From Membranipora membranacea (lineage: Eukaryota; Bryozoa; Gymnolaemata; Cheilostomatida; Membraniporidae): 64,000 bases of DNA. Positions 34,261 through 46,679 of the stretch are shown here, in pieces. Numbering within the stretch: position 1 is the stretch's first letter; each line of letters begins with the position of its first letter. The stretch covers positions 12,400,001 through 12,464,000 of the forward strand of contig OU612072.1 in assembly GCA_914767715.1 (NCBI GenBank). Reading direction: 5' to 3'. Position numbers and translations under genes: made by a program. A model generated the notes under the pieces. It was not told the origin of the DNA and ran no database searches. It worked only from the letters and a program-made list of their open reading frames with translations.

Positions 34261-37244
34261 ATATGAAATATCTGCTCCCTGTGACAATGCATTTTCTGTC
34301 GAGGTTTTTTGCAAGAAATCAACAAAAATCGATAGGTACGGTCCTGGGGAAATTAGCAAATAATTAAGCAGAATTCTTTACTCCCTTAGAAACGCTTTAA
34401 ACTCTGTTTTGTGATTCGAAATCACGTCTCTATATCTCATATGAAATATTAGCTCACTGTGACGATGCGTATTCTGTCGAGATGTTTTGTAAGAAATCGA
34501 CAAAATTCGATAGGTACGGTCCTGGGGAAATTAGCCAATAATTGGGCAGAATGCTTTACTCACTTAGAAATGCTTGAAACACTGTTTTGAGGTTCGAACT
34601 TACGTCCCTATATCTCATATGAAATATCTGCACCCTGTGACGATGCGTATTCTGTCGAGGTATTTTGTAAGAAATCAACAAAAATCGATAGGTACGGTCC
34701 TGGGGAAATTAGCCAATAATTGGGCAGAATTCTTTACTCACTTAGAAACGCTTGAAACTCTGTTTTGAGGTTCGAACTGACGTCCCTATATCTCATATAA
34801 AATATTAGCTCCCTGTGACGATGCGTATTCTGTCGAGGTATTTTGTAAGAAATCAACAAAAATCGATAGGTACGGTCCTGGGGAAATTGGCCAATAATTG
34901 GGCAGAATTCTTTACTCGCTTAGCAATGCTTGAAACACTGTTTTGGGGTTCGAACTGACGTCCCTATATCTCCTAAAAAATATAAGCTCCCTGTGACGAT
35001 GCGTATTCTGTCGAGGTATTTTGTAAGAAATCGACAAAAATCGATAGGTACGGTCCTGGGGAAATTAGCCAATAATTGGGCAGAATTCTTTACTCACTTA
35101 GAAATGCTTGAAACACTGTTTTGAGGTTCGAACTGACGTCCCTATATCTCATATGAAATACTAGCTCCCTGTGACGATGTGTTTTCTGTCGAGATATTTT
35201 GTAAGAAATCGACAAAAATCGATAGGTACGGTCCTGGGGAAATTAGCAAATAATTGGGCATAATTCTTCACTCTCTCAGAAACGCTTGAAACACTGTTTT
35301 GAGGTTTGAACTGACGTCCCTATATCTCATATGAAATATCTGCTCCCTGTGACGATGCGTATTCTGTCGAGATATTTTGTAAGGAATCGACAAAAATCGA
35401 TAGGTACGGTCCTGGGGAAATTAGCAAATAATTGGGCATAATTCTTTACTCCCTCAGAAACGCTTGAAACTCGGTTTTGAGGTTCGAAATGACGTCCCGA
35501 TATCTCATAAAAAATATAAGCTCCCTGTGACGATGCGTATTCTGTCGAGGTATTTTGTAAGAAATCGACAAAAATCGATAGGTACGGTCCTGGGGAAATT
35601 AGCCAATAATTGGGCAGAATTCTTTACTCACTTAGAAATGCTTGAAACACTGTTTTGAGGTTCGAACTGACGTCCCTATATCTCATATGAAATACTAGCT
35701 CCCTGTGACGATGTGTTTTCTGTCGAGATATTTTGTAAGAAATCGACAAAAATCGATAGGCACGGTCCTTGGGAAATTAGCAAATAGTTGGGCATAATTC
35801 TGCACTCCCTCAGAAACGCTTGAAACACTGTTTTGAGGTTCGAACTGACGTCCCTATATCTCATATGAAATATTAGCTCACTGCGACGATGCGTATTCTG
35901 TCGAGGTTTTTTGTAAGAAATCAACAAAAATCGATAGGTACGGTCCTGGCGAAATTAGCCAATAATTGGGCAGAATTCTTTACTCCCTTAGAAACGCTTG
36001 TAACACCGTTTTTAGGTTCGAACTGAAGTCCCTATATCTCATATGAAATATTAGCTCCCTGTGACGATGCGTATTCTGTCGAGATATTTTGTAAGAAATC
36101 GACAAGAATCGATAGGTACGGTCATGGGGAAATTAGCAAATAATTGGGCATAATTCTTTACTCCCTCAGAAACGCTTGAAACTCTGTTTTGAGGTTCGAA
36201 ATCACGTCCCTATATCTCATATGAAATATTAGCTCCCTGTGACGATGCGTATTCTGTCGAGATATTTTGTAAGAAATTGACAAAAATCGATAGGTACGGT
36301 CCTGGGGAAATTAGCCAATAATTGGGCAGAATTCTTTACTCACTTAGAAATGCTTGAAACACTGTTTTGAGGTTCGAACTGACGTCCCTATATCTCATAT
36401 GAAATACTAGCTCCCTGTGACGATGTGTTTTCTGTCGAGATATTTTGTAAGAAATCGACAAAAATCAATAGGTACGGTCCTGGGGAAATTAGCAAATAAT
36501 TGGGCATAATTCTTCACTCTCTCAGAAACGCTTGAAACACTGTTTTGAGGTTCGAACTGACGTCCCTATATCTCATATGAAATATCTGCTCCCTGTGACG
36601 ATGCGTATTCTGTCGAGATATTTTGTAAGGAATCGACAAAAGTCGATAGGTACGGTCCTGGGGAAATTGGCCAATAATTGGGCAGAATTCTTTACTCGCT
36701 TAGAAATGCTTGAAACACTGTTTTGGGGTTCGAACTGACGTCCCTATATCTCCTAAAAAATATAAGCTCCCTGTGACGAAGCGTATTCTGTCGAGGTATT
36801 TTGTAAGAAATCGACATAAATCGATAGGTACGGTCCTGGGGAAATTAGCCAATAATTGGGTAGAATTCTTTACTCACTTAGAAATGCCTGAAACACTGTA
36901 TTGAGGTTCGAACTGACGTCCCTATATCTCATATGAAATATCTGCTCCCTGTGACAATGCATTTTCTGTCGAGGATTTTTGCAAGAAATCAACAAAAATC
37001 GATAGGTACGGTCCTGGGGAAGTTAGCAAATAATTGGGCATAATTCTTTACTCCCTCAGAAACGCTTGAAACTCGGTTTTGAGGTTCGAACTGACGTCCC
37101 TATATCTCCTAAAAAATATAAGCTCCCTGTGACGATGCGTATTCTGTCGAGGTATTTTGTAAAGAAATCGACAAAAATCGATAGGTACGGTCCTGGGGAA
37201 ATTAGCCAATAATTGGGCAGAATTCTTTACTCCCTCAGAAACGC

Positions 37245-40200
37245 TTGAAACTCGGTTTTGAGGTTCGAAATGACGTCCCGATATCTCATAAGAATTATAA
37301 GCTCCCTGTGACGATGCGTATTCTGTCGAGGTATTTTGTAAGAAATCGACATAAATCGATAGGTACGGTCCTGGGGAAATTAGCCAATAATTGGGCAGAA
37401 TTCTTTACTCACTTAGAAATGCCTGAAACACTGTATTGAGGTTCGAACTGACGTCCCTATATCTCATATGAAATATCTGCTCCCTGTGACAATGCATTTT
37501 CTGTCGAGGTTTTTTGCAAGAAATCAACAAAAATCGATAGGTACGGTCCTGGGGAAATTAGCAAATAATTGGGCATAATTCTTTACTCCGTCAGAAACGC
37601 TTGAAACTCGGTTTTGAGGTTCGAAATGACGTCCCGATATCTCATAAAAAATATAAGCTCCCTGTGACGATGCGTATTCTGTCGAGGTATTTTGTAAGAA
37701 ATCGACGAAAATCGATAGGTACGGTCCTGGGGGAATTAGCCAATAATTGGGCAGACTTCTATACTCACTTAGAAATGCTTGAAACACTGTTTTGAGGTTC
37801 GAACTGACGTCCCTATATCTCATATGAAATACTAGCTCCCTTTGACGATGCGTATTCTGTCGAGATGTTTTGTAAGAAATCGACAAAAATCGATAGGTAC
37901 GGTCTTGGGGAAATTAGCAAATAATTGGGCATAATTCTTCACTCTCTCAGAAACGCTTGAAACACTGTTTTGAGGTTCGAACTGACGTCCCTATATCTCA
38001 TATGAAATATCTGCTCCCTGTGACGATGCGTATTCTGTCGAGATATTTTGTAAGGAATCGACAAAAATCGATAGGTACGGTCCTGGGGAAATTAGCAAAT
38101 AATTGGGCATAATTCTTTACTCCCTCAGAAACGCTTGAAACTCGGTTTTGAGGTTCGAAATGACGTCCCGATATCTCATAAAAAATATAAGCTCCCTGTG
38201 ACGATGCGTATTCTGTCGAGGTATTTTGTAAGAAATCGACAAAAATCGATAGGTACGGTCCTGGGGAAATTAGCCAATAATTGGGCAGAATTCTTTACTC
38301 ACTTAGAACTGCTTGAAACACTGTTTTGAGGTTCGAACTGACGTCCCTATATCTCATATGAAATATTAGCTCCCTGTGACGATGCGTTTTCTGTCGAGAT
38401 ATTTTGTAAGAAATCGACAAAAATCGATAGGCACGGTCCTGGGGAAATTAGCAAATAGTTGGGCATAATTCTTCACTCCCTCAGAAACGCTTGAAACACT
38501 GTTTTGAGGTTCGAACTGACGTCCCTATATCTCATATGAAATATTAGCTCACTGCGACGATGCGTATTCTGTCGAGGTTTTTTGCTAGAAATCAACAAAA
38601 ATCGATAGGTACGGTCCTGGGGAAATTAGCCAATAATTGGGCAGAATTCTTTACTCCCTTAGAAACGCTTGAAACACCGTTTTTAGGTTCGAACTGAAGT
38701 CCCTATATCTCATATGAAATATTAGCTCCCTGTGACGATGCGTATTCTGTCGAGATATTTTGTAAGAAATCGACAAGAATCGATAGGTACGGTCCTGGGG
38801 AAATTAGCAAATAATTGGGCATAATTCTTTACTCCCTCAGAAACGCTTGAAACTCTGTTTTGAGGTTCGAAATCACGTCCCTATATCTCATATGAAATAT
38901 TAGCTCCCTGTGACGATGCGTATTCTGTCGAGATATTTTGTAAGAAATTGACAAAAATCGATAGGTACGGTCCTGGGGAAATTAGCCAATAATTGGGCAG
39001 AATTCTTTACTCACTTAGAAATGCTTGAAACACTGTTTTGAGGTTCGAACTGACGTCCCTATATCTCATATGAAATATTAGCTCCCTGTGACGATGTGTT
39101 TTCTGTCGAGATATTTTGTAAGAAATCGACAAAAATCAATAGGTACGGTCCTGGGGAAATTAGCAAATAATTGGGCATAATTCTTCACTCTCTCAGAAAC
39201 GCTTGAAACACTGTTTTGAGGTTCGAACTGACGTCCCTATATCTCATATGAAATATCTGCTCCCTGTGACGATGCGTATTCTGTCGAGATATTTTGTAAG
39301 GAATCGACAAAAATCGATAGGTACGGTCCTGGGGAAATTAGCAAATAATTGGGCATAATTCTTTACTCCCTCAGAAACGCTTGAAACTCGGTTTTGAGGT
39401 TCGAAATGACGTCCCGATATCTCATAAAAAATATAAGCTCCCTGTGACGATGCGTATTCTGTCGAGGTATTTTGTAAGGAATCGACAAAAATCGATAGGT
39501 ACGGTCCTGGGGAAATTGGCCAATAATTGGGTAGAATTCTTTACTCGCTTAGAAATGCTTGAAACACTGTTTTGGGGTTCGAACTGACGTCCCTATATCT
39601 CCTAAAAAATATAAGCTCCCTGTGACGATGCGTATTCTGTCGAGGTATTTTGTAAGAAATCGACAAAAATCGATAGGTACGGTCCTGGGGAAATTAGCCA
39701 ATAATTGGGCAGAATTCTTTACTCCCTCAGAAACGCTTGAAACTCGGTTTTGAGGTTCGAAATGACGTCCCGATATCTCATAAAAATTATAAGCTCCCTG
39801 TGACGATGCGTATTCTGTCGAGGTATTTTGTAAGAAATCGACATAAATCGATAGGTACGGTCCTGGGGAAATTAGCCAATAATTGGGTAGAATTCTTTAC
39901 TCACTTAGAAATGCCTGAAACACTGTATTGAGGTTCGAACTGACGTCCCTATATCTCATATGAAATATCTGCTCCCTGTGACAATGCATTTTCTGTCGAG
40001 GTTTTTTGCAAGAAATCAACAAAAATCGATAGGTACGGTCCTTGGGAGATTAGCAAATAATTGGGCATAATTCTTTACTCCGTCAGAAACGCTTGAAACT
40101 CGGTTTTGAGGTTCGAAATGACGTCCCGATATCTCATAAAAAATATAAGCTCCCTGTGACGATGCGTATTCTGTCGAGGTATTTTGTAAGAAATCGACGA

Positions 40201-42730
40201 AAATCGATAGGTACGGTCCTGGGGACATTAGCCAATAATTGGGCAGAATTCTATACTCACTTAGAAATGCTTGAAACACTGTTTTGAGGTTCGAACTGAC
40301 GTCCCTATATCTCATATGAAATACTAGCTCCCTTTGACGATGCGTATTCTGTCGAGATGTTTTGTAAGAAATCGACAAAAATCGATAGGTACGGTCTTGG
40401 GGAAATTAGCAAATAATTGGGCATAATTCTTCACTCTCTCAGAAACGCTTGAAACACTGTTTTGAGGTTCGAACTGACGTCCCTATATCTCATATGAAAT
40501 ATCTGCTCCCTGTGACGATGCGTATTCTGTCGAGATATTTTGTAAGGAATCGACAAAAATCGATAGGTACGGTCCTGGGGAAATTAGCAAATAATTGGGC
40601 ATAATTCTTTACTCCCTCAGAAACGCTTGAAACTCGGTTTTGAGGTTCGAAATGACGTCCCGATATCTCATAAAAAATATAAGCTCCCTGTGACGATGCG
40701 TATTCTGTCGAGGTATTTTGTAAGAAATCGACAAAAATCGATAGGTACGGTCCTGGGGAAATTAGCCAATAATTGGGCAGAATTCTTTACTCACTTAGAA
40801 CTGCTTGAAACACTGTTTTGAGGTTCGAACTGACGTCCCTATATCTCATATGAAATATTAGCTCCCTGTGACGATGCGTTTTCTGTCGAGATATTTTGTA
40901 AGAAATCGACAAAAATCGATAGGCACGGTCCTGGGGAAATTAGCAAATAGTTGGGCATAATTCTGCACTCCCTCAGAAACGCTTGAAACACTGTTTTGAG
41001 GTTCGAACTGACGTCCCTATATCTCATATGAAATATTAGCTCACTGCGACGATGCGTATTCTGTCGAGGTTTTTTGCTAGAAATCAACAAAAATCGATAG
41101 GTACGGTCCTGGGGAAATTAGCCAATAATTGGGCAGAATTCTTTACTCCCTTAGAAACGCTTGAAACACTGTTTTTAGGTTCGAACTGACGTCCCTATAT
41201 CTCATATGAAATATTAGCTCCCTGTGACGATGCGTATTCTGTCGAGATATTTTGTAAGAAATCGACAAAAATCGATAGGTACGGTCCTGGGGAAATTAGC
41301 AAATAATTGGGCATAATTCTTTACTCCCTCAGAAACGCTTGAAACTCTGTTTTGAGGTTCGAAATCACGTCCCTATATCTCATATGAAATATTAGCTCCC
41401 TGTGACGATGCGTATTCTGTCGAGATATTTTGTAAGAAATTGACAAAAATCGATAGGTACGGTCCTGGGGAAATTAGCCAATAATTGGGCAGAATTCTTT
41501 ACTCACTTAGAAATGCTTGAAACACTGTTTTGAGGTTCGAACTGACGTCCCTATATCTCATATGAAATATTAGCTCCCTGTGACGATGTGTTTTCTGTCG
41601 AGATATTTTGTAAGAAATCGACAAAAATCAATAGGTACGGTCCTGGGGAAATTAGCAAATAATTGGGCATAATTCTTCACTCTCTCAGAAACGCTTGAAA
41701 CACTGTTTTGAGGTTCGAACTGACGTCCCTATATCTCATATGAAATATCTGCTCCCTGTGACGATGCGTATTCTGTCGAGATATTTTGTAAGGAATCGAC
41801 AAAAATCGATAGGTACGGTCCTGGGGAAATTAGCAAATAATTGGGCATAATTCTTTACTCCCTCAGAAACGCTTGAAACTCGGTTTTGAGGTTCGAAATG
41901 ACGTCCCGATATCTCATAAAAAATATAAGCTCCCTGTGACGATGCGTATTCTGTCGAGGTATTTTGTAAGAAATCGACATAATTCGATAGGTACGGTCCT
42001 GGGGAAATTAGCCAATAATTGGGCAGAATTCTTTACTCACTTAGAAATGCCTGAAACACTGTATTGAGGTTCGAACTGACGTCCCTATATCTCATATGAA
42101 ATATCTGCTCCCTGTGACAATGCATTTTCTGTCGAGGTTTTTTGCAAGAAATCAACAAAAATCGATAGGTACAGTCCTGGGGAAATTAGCAAATAATTGG
42201 GCATAATTCTTTACTCCCTCAGAAACGCTTGAAACTCGGTTTTGAGGTTCGAAATGACGTCCCGATATCTCATAAAAAATATAAGCTCCCTGTGACGATG
42301 CGTATTCTGTCGAGGTATTTTGTAAGAAATCGACAAAAATCGATAGGTACGGTCCTGGGGAAATTAGCCAATAATTGGGCAGAATTCTATACTCACTTAG
42401 AAATGCTTGAAACACTGTTTTGAGGTTCGAACTGACGTCCCTATATCTCATATGAAATACTAGCTCCCTGTGACGATGTGTTTTCTGTCGAGATATTTTG
42501 TAAGAAATCGACAAAAATCGATAGGTACGGTCCTGGGGAAATTAGCAAATAGTTGGGCATAATTCTGCACTCCCTCAGAAACGCTTGAAACACTGTTTTG
42601 AGGTTCGAACTGACGTCCCTATATCTCATATGAAATATTAGCTCACTGCGACGATGCGTATTCTGTCGAGGTTTTTTGTAAGAAATCAACAAAAATCGAT
42701 AGGTACGGTCCTGGCGAAATTAGCCAATAA
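37245..42730. repeat. Higher-order repeat with 2492-bp period (14 monomers)
   Basis: Variants at 37245, 37524, 37601 and 38135 recur at 39737, 40016, 40093 and 40627, exactly 2492 bp on. The period is an exact multiple of 178 with no net indel, so this is a young tandem duplication. The right part also pairs with 31548-34260. Confidence 0.85.
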
Positions 42731-45232
42731 TTGGGCAGAATTCTTTACTCCCTTAGAAACGCTTGTAACACCGTTTTTAGGTTCGAACTGGAGTCCCTAT
42801 ATCTCATATGAAATATTAGCTCCCTGTGACGATGCGTATTCTGTCGAGATATTTTGTAAGAAATCGACAAAAATCGATAGGTACGGTCATGGGGAAATTA
42901 GCAAATAATTGGGCATAATTCTTTACTCCCTCAGAAACGCTTGAAACTCGGTTTTGAGGTTCGAAATGACGTCCCGATATCTCATAAAAAATATAAGCTC
43001 CCTGTGACGATGCGTATTCTGTCGAGGTATTTTGTAAGAAATCGACATAAATCGATAGGTACGGTCCTGGGGAAATTAGCCAATAATTGGGCAGAATTCT
43101 TTACTCACTTAGAAATGCTTGAAACACTGTTTTGAGGTTCGAACTGACGTCCCTATATCTCATATGAAATACTAGCTCCCTGTGACGATGTGTTTTCTGT
43201 CGAGATATTTTGTAAGAAATCGACAAAAATCAATAGGTACGGTCCTGGGGAAATTAGCAAATAATTGGGCATAATTCTTCACTCTCTCAGAAACGCTTGA
43301 AACACTGTTTTGAGGTTCGAACTGACGTCCCTATATCTCATATGAAATATTAGCTCACTGCGACGATGCGTATTCTGTCGAGGTTTTTTGTAAGAAATCA
43401 ACAAAAATCGATAGGTACGGACCTGGGGAAATTAGCAAATAATTGGGCATAATTCTTTACTCACTTAGAAATGCCTGAAACACTGTATTGAGGTTCGAAC
43501 TGACGTCCCTATATCTCATATGAAATATCTGCTCCCTGTGACAATGCATTTTCTGTCGAGGTTTTTTGCAAGAAATCAACAAAAATCGATAGGTACGGTC
43601 CTGGGGAAATTAGCAAATAATTAAGCAGAATTCTTTACTCCCTTAGAAACGCTTTAAACTCTGTTTTGTGATTCGAAATCACGTCTCTATATCTCATATG
43701 AAATATTAGCTCCCTGTGACGATGCGTATTCTGTCGAGATGTTTTGTAAGAAATCGACAAAATTCGATAGGTACGGTCCTGGGGAAATTAGCCAATAATT
43801 GGGCAGAATGCTTTACTCACTTAGAAATGCTTGAAACACTGTTTTGAGGTTCGAACTTACGTCCCTATATCTCATATGAAATATCTGCACCCTGTGACGA
43901 TGCGTTTTCTGTCGAGGTTTTTTGCAAGAAATCAACCAAAATCGATAGGTACGGTCCTGGGGAGGTAAGCCAATAATTGGGCAGAATTCTTACTTGCTTA
44001 GAAACGCTTGAAACTCTGTTTTGAGGTTCGAACTGACGTCCCTATATCTCATATAAAATATTAGCTCCCTGTGACGATGCGTATTCTGTCGAGGTATTTT
44101 GTAAGAAATCAACAAAAATCGATAGGTACGGTCCTGGGGAAATTAGCCAATAATTGGGCAGAATTCTATACTCACTTAGAAATGCTTGAAACACTGTTTT
44201 GAGGTTCGAACTGACGTCCCTATATCTCATATGAAATACTAGCTCCCTGTGACGATGTGTTTTCTGTCGAGATGTTTTGTAAGAAATCGACAAAAATCGA
44301 TAGGTACGGTCCTGGGGAAATTAGCAAATAATTGGGCATAATTCTTCACTCTCTCAGAAACGCTTGAAACACTGTTTTGAGGTTCGAACTGACGTCCCTA
44401 TATCTCATATAAAATATTAGCTCCCTGTGACGATGCGTATTCTGTCGAGGTATTTTGTAAGAAATCAACAAAAATCGATAGGTACGGTCCTGGGGAAATT
44501 AGCCAATAATTGGGCAAAATTCTATACTCACTTAGAAATGCTTGAAACACTGTTTTGAGGTTCGAACTGACGTCCCTATATCTCATATGAAATACTAGCT
44601 CCCTGTGACGATGTGTTTTCTGTCGAGATATTTTGTAAGAAATCGACAAAAATCGATAGGTACGGTCCTGGGGAAATTAGCAAATAGTTGGGCATAATTC
44701 TGCACTCCCTCAGAAACGCTTGAAACACTGTTTTGAGGTTCGAACTGACGTCCCTATATCTCATATGAAATATTAGCTCACTGCGACGATGCGTATTCTG
44801 TCGAGGTTTTTTGTAAGAAATCAACAAAAATCGATAGGTACGGTCCTGGCGAAATTAGCCAATAATTGGGCAGAATTCTTTACTCCCTTAGAAACGCTTG
44901 TAACACCGTTTTTAGGTTCGAACTGAAGTCCCTATATCTCATATGAAATATTAGCTCCCTGTGACGATGCGTATTCTGTCGAGATATTTTGTAAGAAATC
45001 GACAAAAATCGATAGGTACGGTCATGGGGAAATTAGCAAATAATTGGGCATAATTCTTTACTCCCTCAGAAACGCTTGAAACTCGGTTTTGAGGTTCGAA
45101 ATGACGTCCCGATATCTCATAAAAAATATAAGCTCCCTGTGACGATGCGTATTCTGTCGAGGTATTTTGTAAGAAATCGACAAAAATCGATAGGTACGGT
45201 CCTGGGGAAATTAGCAAATAATTGGGCAGAAT

Positions 45233-45732
45233 NNNNNNNNNNNNNNNNNNNNNNNNNNNNNNNNNNNNNNNNNNNNNNNNNNNNNNNNNNNNNNNNNNNN
45301 NNNNNNNNNNNNNNNNNNNNNNNNNNNNNNNNNNNNNNNNNNNNNNNNNNNNNNNNNNNNNNNNNNNNNNNNNNNNNNNNNNNNNNNNNNNNNNNNNNNN
45401 NNNNNNNNNNNNNNNNNNNNNNNNNNNNNNNNNNNNNNNNNNNNNNNNNNNNNNNNNNNNNNNNNNNNNNNNNNNNNNNNNNNNNNNNNNNNNNNNNNNN
45501 NNNNNNNNNNNNNNNNNNNNNNNNNNNNNNNNNNNNNNNNNNNNNNNNNNNNNNNNNNNNNNNNNNNNNNNNNNNNNNNNNNNNNNNNNNNNNNNNNNNN
45601 NNNNNNNNNNNNNNNNNNNNNNNNNNNNNNNNNNNNNNNNNNNNNNNNNNNNNNNNNNNNNNNNNNNNNNNNNNNNNNNNNNNNNNNNNNNNNNNNNNNN
45701 NNNNNNNNNNNNNNNNNNNNNNNNNNNNNNNN
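45233..45732. other. Assembly gap, 500 N
   Basis: Exactly 500 unknown bases inside the array. Repeat phase does not match across it: the flanks call for a missing length of 135 plus a multiple of 178 (for example 491 or 669). So 500 is probably a nominal size, unless indels add nine bases. Satellite subfamily changes at this point. Confidence 0.95.
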
Positions 45733-46679
45733 ATAGGTACGGTCCTGGGGAAATTAGCCAATAATTGGGCAGAATTCTTTACTCGCTTAGAAACGCTTGA
45801 AACACTGTTTTGAGGTTCGAAATGACGTCCCCATATCTCATATAAAATATTAGATCCCTGTGACGATGCGTATTCTGTCGAGGTATTTTTTGAGAAATCG
45901 ACAAAAATCGATAGGTACGGTCCTGGGGAAATTAGCCAATAATTGGGCAGAATTCTTTACTCGCTTAGAAACGCTTGAAACACTGTTTTGAGTTTCGAAA
46001 TGACGTCCCCATATCTCATATAAAATATTAGCTCCCTGTGACGATGCGTTTTCTGTCGAGGTAATTTGTAAGAAATGGACAAAAATCGATAGGTACGGTC
46101 CTGGCGAAATTAGCCAATAATTTGGAAGAATTCTTTACTCGCTTAGAAACGCTTGAAACTCTGTTTTGAGGTTCGAAATGACGTCCCTATATATCATATA
46201 AAATATTAGCTCCCTGTGACGATGCGTATTCTGTCGAGGTATTTTGTAAGGAATTGACAAAAATCGATAGGTACGGTCCTGGGGGAAATTAGCCAATAAT
46301 TGGGCAAAATTCTTTACTCGCTTAGAAAAGCTCGAAAATCTGTTTTGAGGTTCGAAATGACGTCCCTATACCTCATATAAAATATGAGCTCCCTGTGACG
46401 ATGCGTATTCTGTCGAGGTAATTTGTAAGAAATCGACAAAAATCGATAGGTACGGTCCTGGGGAAATTAGCTAAAAATTGGGCAGAATTCTTTACTCGCA
46501 TAGAAACGCTTGAAAGACTGCTTTGAGGTTCGAAATGACGTCCCTATATCTCATATAAAATATTAGCTCCCTGTGACGATGCGTATTCTGTCGAGGTATT
46601 TTGCAAGAAATCGACAAAGATCGATATGTACGGTCCTGGGGAAATTAGCCAATAATTAGGCAGAATTCTTTACTCGCTT

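Larger units (their letters stand above)
17947..45232. repeat. Satellite subfamily A (CATATG type)
   Basis: About 153 monomers in which the central word is mostly TATCTCATATGAAATA, with a common sub-variant TCTCATAAAAAATATAAG. The CATATG form makes an 18-bp near-palindrome (example 18380-18397, one mismatched pair). Typical linked variants are TTAGCAAATAATTGGGCATA and ATCTGCTCCC. Confidence 0.9.

Noticed and set aside
45076-45813. Long frames of 180-245 residues across 45.2-45.8 kb
   Set aside because: They are created by reading through the 500 unknown bases.
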